Positions 1 through 11,153 of a stretch of DNA of 64,000 nt are shown here, one piece after another. A model generated the notes under the pieces. It was not told where the DNA came from, ran no database searches, and saw nothing but the letters and a program-made list of their open reading frames with translations. Source of the DNA: Pararge aegeria (Eukaryota; Arthropoda; Insecta; Lepidoptera; Nymphalidae); NCBI RefSeq assembly GCF_905163445.1, contig NC_053201.1, positions 12,782,001 through 12,846,000 of the forward strand. Direction: 5' to 3'. Both the position numbers and the translations under genes were made by a program. Positions within the stretch are counted from its first letter, which is position 1. Every line of letters starts with the position of its first letter.

Positions 1-217
1 AGCTTTTACACGCGGCTTCGCATGCGTGGTAATTTAAAAAAAAAAATTGAGCTACATGGGCTACTTTTTATCCTGTAAATATGCAAGGAAGCGAGCTAGC
101 GAATCTTCCCACAGGAACTGTGCACTTTTCCCCTATAAAAAGTAAGTTTATGTCACTCTCCGGTTCATGAAAAATTCATCTGTATGCAAAAATTCACATC
201 AATCCATTATGAATATT

Positions 218-331
218 AAGCTTAATTTGCTATACTCCGCAAACATCAGGAGAATCTGTACGGATTGAAGAAATTATGAATTACACCATACAGATTCTCC
301 TGATGTTCGCGGACTATAGCAATTTAAGCTT
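218..331. repeat. Foldback repeat, 43-bp near-perfect inverted arms
   Basis: Arms at 218-260 and 289-331 are reverse complements at about 40 of 43 positions, with a loop of about 28 bases. Both outer ends carry AAGCTTAA. The flank up to about 392 (TTTCCGCAAAGTAACGCCTG) recurs in inverse orientation at 50104-50222 and partly at 32278-32320, so this is one copy of a dispersed non-autonomous family rather than a unique hairpin. The superfamily is not determined. Confidence 0.7.
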
Positions 332-920
332 AATTTTTATGATATACTATGGATTTCCGCAAAGTAACGCCTGCTTCTATCCAATATTCACAGCGATCCT
401 TTGCTCTGTTTCTGCTTTATTGATCGACAAATAAACACTTTCGCATTTATAATATGGATGGATTTCTTCGACCCGTATGTATACACCCATCGTGTTAACT
501 AAACAAAGGCCAACGAAACGAGATAATCAACAAACGTCGCCATTATTTTGCTTGCTAAAGATGAGGACAATTATGCCCGTTTTTACTAAACCTAGGAAAC
601 GTATAACTCTTATTCCTACCACTGAAATCGAAATGATGTCTTACTTACTGAATCTTGATTAGGAAAATAGGTGACATAATGCGAAATAAAGATTTTACCA
701 GCTTGCTGTTACTCATATTATAGTCATTAACGTCGCACGGAACATAAGACGGTTTCAGAGAATAGACCCACCACGCTGCTCCAATGCGGGTTGATGAGAT
801 TTAACCACATTATTTTTTTTTTATTATATTATAGTGTTTTCACATATCTATTGTGAATCTAAATACACAATAAGCTGACAGGATTTTGGTCAATTTACAC
901 CATCTATGTCAAATTTCATC

Positions 921-1485
921 GAAACGGTGATAGCCCAGTGGATAGGAGCTCGACTTACCTTTCGGGGGGCCGAGTTCGAATCCCAGCAGGCAACTCTAAC
1001 TTTCTAAGTTATATGCGTATTAAGTAATTAAATATCACTTGCTTCAAAAGTCCGACGTTGGCGGCCGACTGGCGCATTGGGCAGCCACCCTGCTTTCTGA
1101 GACCAAGGCCGTGGGTTCGATTCCCACAACTGGAAAATGTTTGTGTGATGAACATAAGTGTTTTCCAGTGTCTGGGGGTTTATCTGTATTTATTCATAAA
1201 AATATTCATCAGTCATCTTTAGTACGCATAACACAAGCTACGCTAACTTTGGTGCTAGATGGCGTTGTGTGTATTGTCGTAGTATATTTATTTATTTATT
1301 ATTTATTAAAAGTGAAGGAAAACATCGTGAGGAAACCCGCATGAGTTATCCACAATGTTCTCAAAGGTGTGTGGAGTCCACCAATCCGCACTGAGTCAGC
1401 GTGGTGGACTACGGCCTTAACCCCTTCTCATTGTGGAAGGAGACCCGTGCTCTGTAGTAGCCGGTTGACTTGATGATGATGATGT
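921..1485 (+). repeat. tRNA-derived SINE (family B), split by a nested SINE
   Basis: The head has a tRNA-like A-box (GGTGATAGCCCAGTGGATAG) and B-box (GAGTTCGAATCCC). The body motifs GAAGGAAAACATCGTGAGG and GGAGTCCACCAATCCGCACT and a TGATGATGATG tail recur many times in the window. The copy is interrupted at about 1056-1310 by a SINE of another family, and the body resumes directly after it. Confidence 0.75.
1056..1310 (+). repeat. tRNA-derived SINE (family A), nested in a family B SINE
   Basis: The head reads CGGCCGACTGGCGCATTGGG (A-box region) then GGGTTCGATTCCCAC (B-box). The body is shared with 13 other copies (GGAAAATGTTTGTGTGATG, then TAGATGGCG and TTGTCGTAGTATATTTATTT) and the tail is a TTTA repeat. 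It sits inside the family B SINE between TTCAAAAG and AAAAGTGAAGG. Short open frames through it are artefacts of the SINE. Confidence 0.85.
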
Positions 1486-2393
1486 TTCCTATATTATTTG
1501 TAAACTGGTACCATCTTTTGTTTTTTTTATTTCCTGTCTCGAATAGCTATAAATTTTGTAAACAGTGCTGATAAAATCTGACCAAGTTAAATTAGAGGAA
1601 TGGGTTATATAAATGCCATCTTAAATATATTTTACAATCGGGTAAGATTGCGGACAAAGACGTAACTTATAATGGAATTGAAAAAAAAAATCTTGTATTT
1701 TTTGTATTACACGTATGTTACTTTTGAGTAAATTGAATTTGGGATTATTTGTTCTTGATTGAATTATCGCTAAGCAATATCATAACTTAGTAGTAAAGTT
1801 TATTTACAAAATTTGTAACATTTAGGGGACTATTTATTTATTTATTTATTTTCTTTATTTGCACACAGAAGAAGAATAAAAAAAACAGACCGAAGTTACA
1901 TAGTTTACTATAAAAAAAATTTAAGAGCTGGCATGTCTGAAAATAGTGCTATCTTTGTCACATAGTAAATAGTTTGAGAGAGATTCCTTTTGCACCTGTC
2001 AATTTAGTTTAGTTTATTGATTTGTATACAAAAGAATCGGCACAATTGTCTATAGATAACATAAATCTCTATAAATGTCTTTGTGTACATAAAAGCGAAA
2101 CACACGAGTTGTAATTTGGTACATAGTTTACCGATCTTGTACCATAGAGGTGCACCAAAATAAGATTTTTATAAAAATCAGCTTTTGTGTGTTCTTATAA
2201 TGACTAGTGTTTAATATATAAAAAAAAAATTAAAAGGTCCATCCTCACTTATCAGTGTCAGGGCTCCGTGACACCGTGCTAACAGTCAGGCGATGTTATC
2301 TATTATTTATTTGTAATCACATATAATATAGTATAATATAGGTTTTGTCAAAATAAGGGCGTGTGCGATATGCACGGTCTTACTTGGCCGACC
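1486..2393. other. AT-rich interval without recognisable gene
   Basis: No reading frame with family resemblance was found on either strand. It contains homopolymer A/T runs, TTTA repeats at 1830-1850, and a few short phrases typical of degraded non-coding repeats. Confidence 0.5.
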
Positions 2394-3245
2394 TTATGTT
2401 ATAGTCGTAAAAATGTAATAGGCCCGTTTTGACATTTGTCATCGCGACGTAACTAATTATGGAACCATAAGACTCTGTACTCGATACTCACGATAAATCA
2501 ATTCAAGTTTGTATCAGTACTTGATTGATATTATTATGTATTGTAAAGTGTTCGTTCGTTCAAAGTATTCCTTTAACTTCACAACCAATACGCTTGACTG
2601 GCTGTTGATTATACGTCCACTTTTCAACATGTTGAAACAGAGTTAGTACTATATAACAACAAACACAAAAATCGAGTCAAATCACTATGTTTAAATTAAT
2701 GTCCAAAATAGAAGAGCCATAGTTAACGTAATAGTAAACAATATATATCAAACTTAAAAGAGCGCACAGTCAACTTTACAAGATGAGGAACGAAAAACTG
2801 CGCAGTGCGCGCGGGGACGCTTCAGTCATGTGCCGCTTGGTCAGATACATCATCTCAGACTCATTATTTAGAACCCATTTTGAGAACCAAGCTCATTCTT
2901 TGCAGTAAAGATAACTACACAATATTTAATTTCGATATTCAGTAAAAAAATGGTTACAGCTCTAGTATAAAAAAAAAAGACTGAGAATGTAACTGTTTTC
3001 GGAACGTTCCGCAACAATTATAAATTGCATGCTACTATGAAGTAAGCGCAAAAAGAATACTCGCGATATGTTCTTTCATATTATTTAACGTCCCAATAAA
3101 ATTTACGTATTTTTTAAAACACTGTATGTAATTGATTTTAATTTTTTTGTTTCTTTCAGTTTCGTTCCAAGTTACATTCTATGGTCTTGCACAAATGTCA
3201 AAACGGGCCTATTACATTTTTCCGACTATAGTTATTGAATAACAT
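2394..3245. mobile_element. Non-autonomous TIR element (MITE-like), about 0.85 kb
   Basis: A 36-bp inverted repeat brackets the region: TATAGTCG, one variable base, then AAAAATGTAATAGGCCCG and TTTTGACATTTGT at about 2400-2438, and the reverse complement at about 3193-3232 with one mismatch. The interior has no long ORF. The arms sit at the ends, as in a DNA transposon. The exact ends and target duplication could not be fixed, so the superfamily is open. Confidence 0.6.
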
Positions 3246-4425
3246 TGGATTCATTTAAACGATATATCTTAAGGTATTTCTGCCCGCCCTAAGGCTAAGA
3301 TCTATAAAGCTCACTTATCTTATCTCAGGACTTTTGAAACGGTTTCGAAAGACAAAAAACAAACTTTTGTGTATTTATGAAAAAGTAGTTTCTATAGATC
3401 TACGTCTTAGATCGCACGTACTGCACATCCGGAATAGAGAATGTCCGCTTGACACGGTTTATATTCGATACTATATGCATTTAATACAAACCAAAGTCAT
3501 ACTAAAAGTTATAACGACTAGAACATGCCGACTAATAACCCGATTTGTAGTCAAATATGTGCACTTGCGATAGTTTAATTTGAAGCAATGTATGCAAGCA
3601 ATTTTTTAGAGCCCTGATGAAACCACCGGCTGATATGTTTGGATAGACCTTAACTGTTTCTATCCTCTATTTTTTGTAACCTTCCTTACTTATAATGTAA
3701 AAAAAAATATTTTCATTACTTTTAGTGTAAAATATGTTTATAGTAACAGAAAAAAACCCAGTGTGATAAAATAAATAGAAATATTTCCTCTATGTACCTT
3801 CGTTTATTAGGTATGTATGTTTTTATTATTGTAACAGGATACTTTACACTAAAAAGTAATAAAAGTATTGGTTAAATTGTAAGACAGGTAAGATAAATGT
3901 AATATATGTATAGATAATGGATGTTTAAAAGGTGATTGGAACCTACGAGTATAATATACAGGACTCCATGAAATCCTGTCCTGTACTTAAACATAAAGTA
4001 AAGAATTATTGAACTTAAATTTTGGTTTCCTTTGAAACCATGATAACTTCGGGTGCGTGGTGTGTGATTTACTACCTACGTTCACTTATTCGACCGCGCG
4101 AAAGTTTACTGCGATTTGTACGAAATCGGAAAAGCGCCATCTAGTGGTAGAAAATCTCACACCAGTTACCCTGATTATATGCTATTATAACGAATTTTAG
4201 TACCTAAAACTTTGCGGTGAAATATGCTTTCTTAAGCAGAGTATTAAAATTTAGTGCCATTACACTAAAACCTTTGGATGGAGATATCTATAGACAGCTG
4301 GTTGCCATGGCGAATTGATCTAATAGCTCTAGCTTTGACACTTTTTATTGTTTTTGTTTGTTTCTAAAATATGGGCTGGAAATGTCTGAAAATATTTCCA
4401 TTGTGTAACAGATTTTTATTCCAAT
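3246..4425. other. AT-rich interval without recognisable gene
   Basis: An ORF of about 79 codons at 3334-3573 has no family resemblance or coding-like composition. No repeat of known type is recognised apart from short AT-rich stretches. Confidence 0.4.
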
Positions 4426-4429
4426 ACAA

Positions 4430-4800
4430 GTCGTCTCTTGACTGCAATCTCACCTGGTGGTATGTGATGAAGCAGTTTAAGATGGTAGCGGGCGAATCTG
4501 TTATGGGTATTTATAACTTTATTGCATAATAAAGGAAATACACACAGGAAAACTTACATTAACATAAATTATATGCAAAAGGCGGCCTTATCACTAAAAG
4601 TGATCTCTTCCAGGCTACCTTAACTAATGGAATAAGGCAATGAAGGACGGGTATTTAATAGGGAGTATATCAAACCCCAATCGTTTTCTACGCAACTTCA
4701 TACCGGAACACCAAATCGCTTAGCGGCACGTCTTTATAGGTAGTGTGGTAACCAGCCACGGCCGAAGCCACCAGACCAGACCAGAGAAAATTAAGAAATT
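4430..4800 (-). repeat. Degenerate non-coding retroelement (family D), interrupted
   Basis: This copy carries the reverse complement of phrases shared by about ten copies here: GACTGCAATCTCACCTGGTG, then CGCTTAGCGGCACGTCTTTATAGG and the GGTCTGGTCTGG region. A different repeat tail (TGTAGCGATAAGGCCGCC type) interrupts it at about 4545-4640. No coding capacity. Confidence 0.55.
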
Positions 4801-5488
4801 ATAAAATCCAAAATTGAATCCGGGACCTCGTAACTTAAAACCCCAGTCTTCAAATTTGATTCTTACCCCTATTTATATTTATTTTTAGTTCATAGCATAT
4901 ATTCCATACATGTTATCCATGTTGTCTGTAGACATCTCTGTCTGTATATGTTATAACCATTTTTGTTCGGGTAAAAAGAATATAAATATTTTTGTTTATA
5001 AATGTTGTATGAATAATTATTATTGTACATATTATACTACATACTTAAAAAATTGATAATTATTGTGTAAATGTAAGACAAAACTTTATTAAATTCTTGG
5101 TTATTACAAGCCTGGTGTTTTTTATTCGTGTCTCATTTATTCATTTCAGTTATCACCTGTTCCCCGAAATTTCACCCGTGCCAATTAAATGTCGTAATTT
5201 AATTTTACATTTACCCATTTTGTGACAGAGCCCGTCTGGGGAGTTAGTATAAGAGTGTTATGTAAGGCAATAAGGGCATCATTTGGACGGACACTTACAT
5301 GGGCTACTTTTTATTTCAAGAAAAAAAAAAAAACGGTTTCTACGGCATATGTAAAAAAACGTATAAACGCGGGTAACAGCTGGTGTCAGTTTATAGAAGA
5401 CAGAATACATTCCGAAATAACAGAATACGTGAAAAGCGACTTCAGCACTAACGGTGATCTCTCCTTTTTATGATCATCATAATCTAGT

Positions 5489-5756
5489 GACGGCCGAGTG
5501 ACGCAGTGGGCAGCGACCCTGCTTTCTGAGTCCAAGGTGGTGGGTTCGATTCCCACAAATGGAAAATGTTTGTGTGATGAACATGAATGTTTTCCAGTGT
5601 CTGGGTGTTTATCTGTATATTATTTATGTGTATTATATTCAAAAAAAAATATTCATCAGCTAGGTATCTTAGTACCCATAACACAAGTTAACGCTTACTT
5701 TGGTGCTAGATGGCGATGTGTGTTTTGTCGTAGTATATTTATTTATTTATTTATCA
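5489..5756 (+). repeat. tRNA-derived SINE (family A), near full length
   Basis: The head is GACGGCCGAGTGACGCAGTG with B-box GGGTTCGATTCCCAC. The body ends TTGTCGTAGTATATTTATTT with a TTTA tail. ORFs on both strands of this interval are spurious. Confidence 0.85.
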
Positions 5757-6053
5757 TCAATCCATTACCGGCCAACAACGGCACAGGTTTTACTCTCAGA
5801 ATGAGTAGGGGTCACTACGACCTCATTCTGAGTTTCCCACCACCCATACCCAGTGCGTATTTGTAAATTTTACACGCACTTGAAATCATTATGAAGGACT
5901 GTGGCATGCAGTTTCCTCACGATGTTTTCCTTCACCGCGAAACCGTGTGATATTTAATTTCATAAATTAAAAACGCACATAACTCCCGAAGTTACAGGTG
6001 CGTGCCTAAGATCGAACTCTGTCCTCACAGAAACCACCCACTGGGCTACTACC
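5753..6053 (-). repeat. tRNA-derived SINE (family B), reverse orientation
   Basis: Reverse complement of the family B body (CTCACGATGTTTTCCTTCAC) and of a degraded tRNA-like head ending CCCACTGGGCTACTACC. It abuts the 3' end of the preceding family A copy. Confidence 0.65.
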
Positions 6054-6494
6054 TATTATTTCATGATGAATAATATACTTTTCATACTTCGTCTACGTGG
6101 ACTCTAGATTTGGGATCAAAATAGGTCGTTTATTCCTGTGGGTACTTTTCAGAGGTAAATGACCTAAAGAAAACACGAATTTTTTTTCCATAGCATTTTA
6201 TATTACAAATAAGGGTAGACAAGAAAATCTTGCGTTATTAAAGATTTGAGACCATCTGAACTTATTTCTAATATTAAGGTTAATAAAAGTGACAAAGTTA
6301 CATCCATTTTGACTTTAGCTGAATTTTCAAAAAAAAACCTTTTACAAAGTTTAAAAAGAATGCCAGATGTGAGATTTTCACCTTGCGAGAAAGTTAAGTA
6401 AGTACGAGTTGTATTGAAACTAAGAGTTCTAGCTACAATACTTGTAAACCGTATTATTAGATTAAACGTACAACATTTGAGATATAAACTATTG

Positions 6495-6605
6495 TTTCAA
6501 GGAAGTATTTTTTTTTATTTCACTACATGTTTAGCCCTTGGCTGCTATCTCACCTGGTGTTAAGTGATGATGCAGTCTAAGATGGCTAAACCCTGACCCC
6601 TAGAT
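6495..6605 (-). repeat. Fragment of family D repeat
   Basis: It contains CTATCTCACCTGGTG followed by TGATGATGCAGTCTAAGATGG, a phrase shared with copies at 4.4, 31.9 and 46.8 kb. Non-coding. Confidence 0.5.
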
Positions 6606-7182
6606 TGAATCTGAGCCTTAACACAGAAAGCATCTCAACGATACACTTGCACCTTTTTTAATAACATGTTATTATTCCTGAAGACTAACAATTTTAATGT
6701 TGGTAAACATCAGAAAAGAAATAACACTTAGTTTAGGCTGACATCTATAAAGCAAACTAAACACTATTATAACCAACATTGAGCTCAAAACAGGTTCTCA
6801 TGTTCAGTTTTAAGCCATGTCAATTTATATTAGGTCCTTACATATGAAATTGGCGTTTTATCGTACTGGCCGCTTTGATCTCAAATATCTCATCTTTGGT
6901 TAAGAATTCCAATTTCAAATGTATACAGCTTATTACTCATGCTTTTGTGGTTTTGAAAACTAATTCACTTTGTTTTTTCCTTTTTATCAATCAGTTTACA
7001 AAATGGAAAACTTGAAGTGCTGCAGAAACGGCTAGAAGGATTAATGACCGTGAATGTTCAAAAGTTTTCGTTCTGGTAACTTCGCAGTGCAGAACAAGCC
7101 CCGTAGACGGCCGGACACCAAAGTAGATTATGAAGAATTGAAGGCTATGTGGAAGCTAATCCATCGCAAATCAGGTCCGAAA

Positions 7183-7282
7183 CTTAAAACGCAATTAACT
7201 TAGAAGAGTAAGAGGTCCGTGCAGGGATTCGAACTCCCCCGAAAGTGAAGTTGAAGTCCTATTCACAAGGCTATCACCACTT
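7183..7282 (-). repeat. Head fragment of family B SINE
   Basis: Reverse complement of the head: GGGATTCGAACTC (B-box complement), then AAAGTGAAGTTGAAGTCC and CTATCACCACTT (A-box side). Only the tRNA-like head and a little of the body are present. Confidence 0.55.
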
Positions 7283-7639
7283 CCTTTTCACATGTCAACT
7301 TCTAATTAACCATCTTTCACAGAGGTTCACAGAGGCTTATTTTTCTTACTCCAATGCTAAAATGCTTCATAGATATCAACCAGATATAAAAACAACTAAC
7401 TTGCTTGTCCAACTAAGCTACTTAAATACTCCATTCATCAACATATTCATATCAATGAACATGTCATTATCGTCGCTTTCTTCATCATCTTCTTCCATGT
7501 TGAAATCCATGTCAATATCTCGATCTATAAATGATAAAAATATTATCAATTAAAATAAGAAAAATGGGTATAAAAGAGTGTTGAGAAACAATAAAATGCA
7601 CGCCTCATAATCTCATTCATTACAATAAAATTGAGATAA

Positions 7640-8392
7640 CAGTCAAAACCGTTTATGGCGACATCGATTAGAACAACATGCCGGTTAAATAGACCAAAAT
7701 CAAAGGTCCCGGCTGAATGCTATATGACCGCCTTATCGGAAAACATTGGTTTTTTCGACATTGTTTCTACGACATACCGCATTAAGCGACCTCAATTGGT
7801 TAATGTTTTCGGAAAATGATATCTGTAGAACGACCGGTTAAGCTGTATTGTAAACAATTTGAATAGGTAACCGTATCCACATCTGGCACAGTATAATGGT
7901 CAATGGCTATTATAAATTCAAAAAAAAAATCTTTATTCATGTAGGCCTATCACAGGCACTTATGAAGCGTTCATACATATTTGTTTACATAATTGCCAAC
8001 TTAAATCTAAAGCTACGAGGGTTCCAAACGCGCCCTGGTCTAAGAAGAGCCCACAACAAACTTAGCCGGGTAAAAGTAAACAAAGTTAAGGGTCTTTTAT
8101 AATTCTTAGAAACAAAGCACATGCATGCCGTAGCCTCAAGGCCCGCTTTGTCGTATCTCTTAAGTCAGTTTGTTACTTATCTTTACACAAGACGCACCAA
8201 AACATATTGTTGAGTTAACTGTAAAAATTGTAACATGTCGCAAAAAAGAAAACAAATCAATATCGAAGAAAAATCGCGTATTACATACATGTATTATCTT
8301 TCCTATTAATACCCGTCACCGGTTGTTACAACTATCGGTTTTTACGACTAAATATGAGTATGTTTCGATGTCGTTATAACAGATTTTGACTG
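7640..8392. mobile_element. Decayed pogo/Tigger-like TIR element with nested LINE tail
   Basis: The left end CAGTCAAAACCGTTTATGGC, followed by GACATCG, mirrors the right end CGATGTCGTTATAACAGATT then TTGACTG. A TIR starting CAGTC with a TATAACGACATCG interior is typical of Tc1/mariner pogo-group MITEs. TA bases lie close to both ends but are not cleanly placed. A LINE 3' tail (7906-8115, reverse) is inserted, and no transposase ORF survives. Confidence 0.5.
7906..8115 (-). repeat. LINE 3' tail, Jockey/CR1-like, reverse orientation
   Basis: Reverse complement of the tail seen at 20.9, 29.6, 42.1 and 51.7 kb: GGGTTCCAAACGCGCCCTGG, TCTAAGAAGAGCCCACAACA and AACTTAGCC. It is a dead 5'-truncated fragment nested in the TIR element. 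Confidence 0.65.
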
Positions 8393-9480
8393 TATTTGTA
8401 AATAATAATCTCAAAATACTGATGCCAATAAAAAAACCAACTCGATAAGTGAAGTATTTCGCTCGCTATCGTGACCACAAGATATGGGATCCGCACATAC
8501 AGACACACGGACGTGCAAGACAGAACTTTTATAAACAAATTTTTTCATTAGTTTAAATAATGAAAAGAGATTAAAAAATATCATGAGTGTTAAAAATAGT
8601 GTTTTTTCCCAACATTTGTCTATATATATTCACTTATAAAAGCAATAAGGAATAAAAAAAGTGAAACTTTAATTTGGAGAATAACTTGTTGTGAGTAAAC
8701 TGACAGTTATACCCACCTCAACGCTTCGCTTATGAGGCGTGCAATAAATTACATTTCTTTCAAGTAGGCCTAATGTATAAACACTTTAAACACAAGTCTG
8801 TCTGTTTATAATAACAAAGGTACTTTGAAGAAGCTTATTATACATTTAAAAAAATCATAAATATGCATCAAATCAGATGCATATGCAGTATACACGCATT
8901 TATGCATGATACATGGGGGAATCTCCAACAATTGGGCCTGAATTCCTAAATGTATTAAATTCCTAATGTTATTATAACTGATAGTAAGTGGAAAACCATC
9001 ATCTGCAATGCAAAGAACACAGCACTTACTCTGCAAAGTGATGCCCTGTGCCCATCAACCTGAGGTGGAGGTGTAATCCTCATGAGCCTGTAACTAAACC
9101 AGCAACCAGACTTCAAACCGGAACACAGCATTTTGACAATGCTGCTTAGCGGCAAGATATATATATATATATATATATAGCATAGTGCTTCCCTGGACAA
9201 GCTCTGTCAAAAACAGCTCTACTACTAGTATGTGTGTATTATAGCTTGGATGGCTGGATCCAGACAAGCAAAGAAGTTCATTTTACAGAGGAGAATGCCC
9301 TTGGAGAGGAGAAAACTACAAAATGTCACTACAATAGAATAAATCGTAATAATGGTGTAGCAGAGCAACGTGATGTCTACCTAAGATCTCTAGCCAATTT
9401 CAAAATTTTCCATAGTTTCGCTCCATCTATTGACTTAACTGAGTTAAGTCAACGTTGCTTACCTAGCGCAATAGTTTAAT
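8393..9480. other. Interval without recognisable gene; TA microsatellite
   Basis: About 1.1 kb with no convincing gene. It includes a pure TA dinucleotide run at 9157-9179. The short ORFs across it are not family-like, and the frames at 8806-9200 run through the microsatellite. Confidence 0.45.
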
Positions 9481-9504
9481 TTTTTGTGTATGAATGACTA
9501 AGTT

Positions 9505-9630
9505 CTATTCCACCAGGGCGCGTTTGGAACAAACGTTACTTAAGAGTCTGGTTTTTATTATCACCTCACAATGTAAAAAAAATGTATGCCATAAGAGCTT
9601 TTGAACCTTTTTCAATAAAGACGTTTATAT
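9505..9630 (+). repeat. LINE 3' tail fragment
   Basis: It has ACCAGGGCGCGTTTGGAAC and an AATAAAG-type tail phrase, matching the Jockey/CR1-like tails elsewhere in the window. Confidence 0.5.
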
Positions 9631-9840
9631 TTGTGTAAATTATAGGTACTTAAGAAAACCTAAGATTCTTGTAAAAAGTCCAGAAGTCCTTAGGAACCTG
9701 GGTGGGATGCTAGGCTCCTGAAACAATCTTTGATGGCTGGATTACCTATCAATAGCGAGAAATTTCAACTTACAACAAGCAACTTGCTAACGTGCGGAAA
9801 CTGCCCAGAGCAAAAAGAAAATGCAAAAAATCCAACTTAC

Positions 9841-10570
9841 TAAAGCCAGGATTAGTGACAACCAAATCCAACTCCTCCTCATAACAAGTAGCATCATCAA
9901 GTTTTTTCTCTACAAACTCATTCTGCGGTCTGCTGCTCTTCACTGAGGCATTCTGCATCAAGTTGATCACAGATGTAGAGGCCATGGGTTCTGGTTGCAC
10001 TTGGATTTGGACTTGAGGTGTTGCTGGGATTTTCCTACTGGATCCTGGTTTGAGTTTAGCTTTTAAATTCTCCAAGTGGAGTCTTTCTATCTGAAAAACA
10101 AAAAGAACAATGCAACAATTTATTGATTTATGTATTGTAACTGTTTGTTGTTACCTATGTTGTCCTAAGATTGCTATATAGCAATAAAATTGCCTTGTCT
10201 TTTGTACTCTGCTACAATTTTTTGGTAGCATTACTTAGCAAACTTTGACTTTGACTTTGACTTTACGTTTTACTACTGTCAATTCTACGAATCCCACGGG
10301 ATTTGTAAAAACTTCCCCTTGGCCATATTATTGAATCAACCATCGCCAAGTATTTTGAACAGAGATAACTTGGCAACTTCTAGGTACAATTAACAATGTT
10401 TCAGTTGGAAGGAAAGTTCTTGTTGGAATTAGGCTCACCTGTAAACAGTTCCGTTGATTTTTTATCTTAGCAAGTGTTTCTACTATCCATTTTTCTTCGG
10501 CCAAGAGCTGAAACTCCTCGGACATACGCTGTCCCAATCCCAGCCTTTGATAGTCATTTCTATGAGCCAT
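9841..10570 (-). CDS. Small coiled-coil protein, probably SNAPC5-like (C-terminal exon unresolved)
   Basis: Two coding exons are clear on the minus strand: exon 1 at 10570-10439 (ATG at 10570, 44 codons) and exon 2 at 10090-9841. They are joined by a clean intron (GTGAGC donor, TTTTTCAG acceptor, phase 0). Exon 2 ends at a strong GTAAGT donor in phase 1. A short last exon starting near 9717 or 9747 is possible but not proven, and reading through gives a tail ending at 9770. The protein begins MAHRNDYQRLGLG and has a leucine-heptad helix across the exon junction (residues about 19-56: LLAEEKWIVETLAKIKNQ, then LQIERLHLENL). An acidic segment with EEELDL lies near the end. The helix resembles the N-terminal helix of SNAPC5 (SNAP19), the smallest subunit of the snRNA-activating complex, which likewise has a short coiled coil and an acidic tail. 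That identity is inferred from pattern only. It is divergent from the C19orf12-like gene 584 bp away, so they may share a promoter. Confidence 0.5.
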
Positions 10571-11153
10571 AATAAAAGGACACAGTTCCAATAAAACTTA
10601 ACTAAACCCCTTTCCTAGGTTGTGTATTAATTTTATGTAATACATTCAATGGAAAAATTTAAATTTAAATATCTAGTAAAGTAAAATGTAAATACAAAAT
10701 ACAGACAACATTACCAGAATTGGTTGTTTAATATTTTTCCGTATTTTCGTTTTTCTCGCAGGTCACAGAATCAACAGATTTTGTAGGCTTACCGCTGACA
10801 GTAAATTATCGATATTTTTAGACGATATTTATTGATTACACATCAGTATTTCGATATAAAATATTAGGTATCGGGAAAGTTATAAATAAGATATAATATT
10901 TCTAAGACGTGTGTTATTTTGGAAATTTCCTTTAGAGTTTCATGAAAAAATATTACAGTGCATTTAAAATTTTATAGAATAACTTAAGAGACTGCATAGA
11001 TTTTTGTCTGTTGAATAATTGGGGGTAGTCATAAAAACATTGTAATAAGTATTTTTAATAACGGTTAAGATTTAGTCTCCGTCATCATTCGTTAGTCACC
11101 CCAGCTAATCATCACTGCTACCCGCACAAGCTAAGCCAACGTAAGAAAGAAAA
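10571..11153. promoter_or_regulatory. Divergent intergenic region, SNAPC5-like / C19orf12-like
   Basis: 583 bp separate the two start codons on opposite strands, so both promoters must lie here or inside the first exons. I see no clear TATA box at a fixed distance and no convincing NF-kB-type GGG(A/G)NNYYCC site. The interval includes AT-rich tracts and two TATCGATA-like motifs (around 10806 and 10852). Confidence 0.4.

Noticed and set aside
1039..1344. 101-codon ORF as a gene
   Set aside because: It runs through tRNA-derived SINE sequence; the same peptide recurs at every family A copy (for example 5498, 41321, 49712).
10571..11153. NF-kB-type site controlling the nazo-like gene
   Set aside because: G-runs such as GGGGGTAGTC and GGGAAAGTTA do not fit the insect Relish/Dif consensus well enough.
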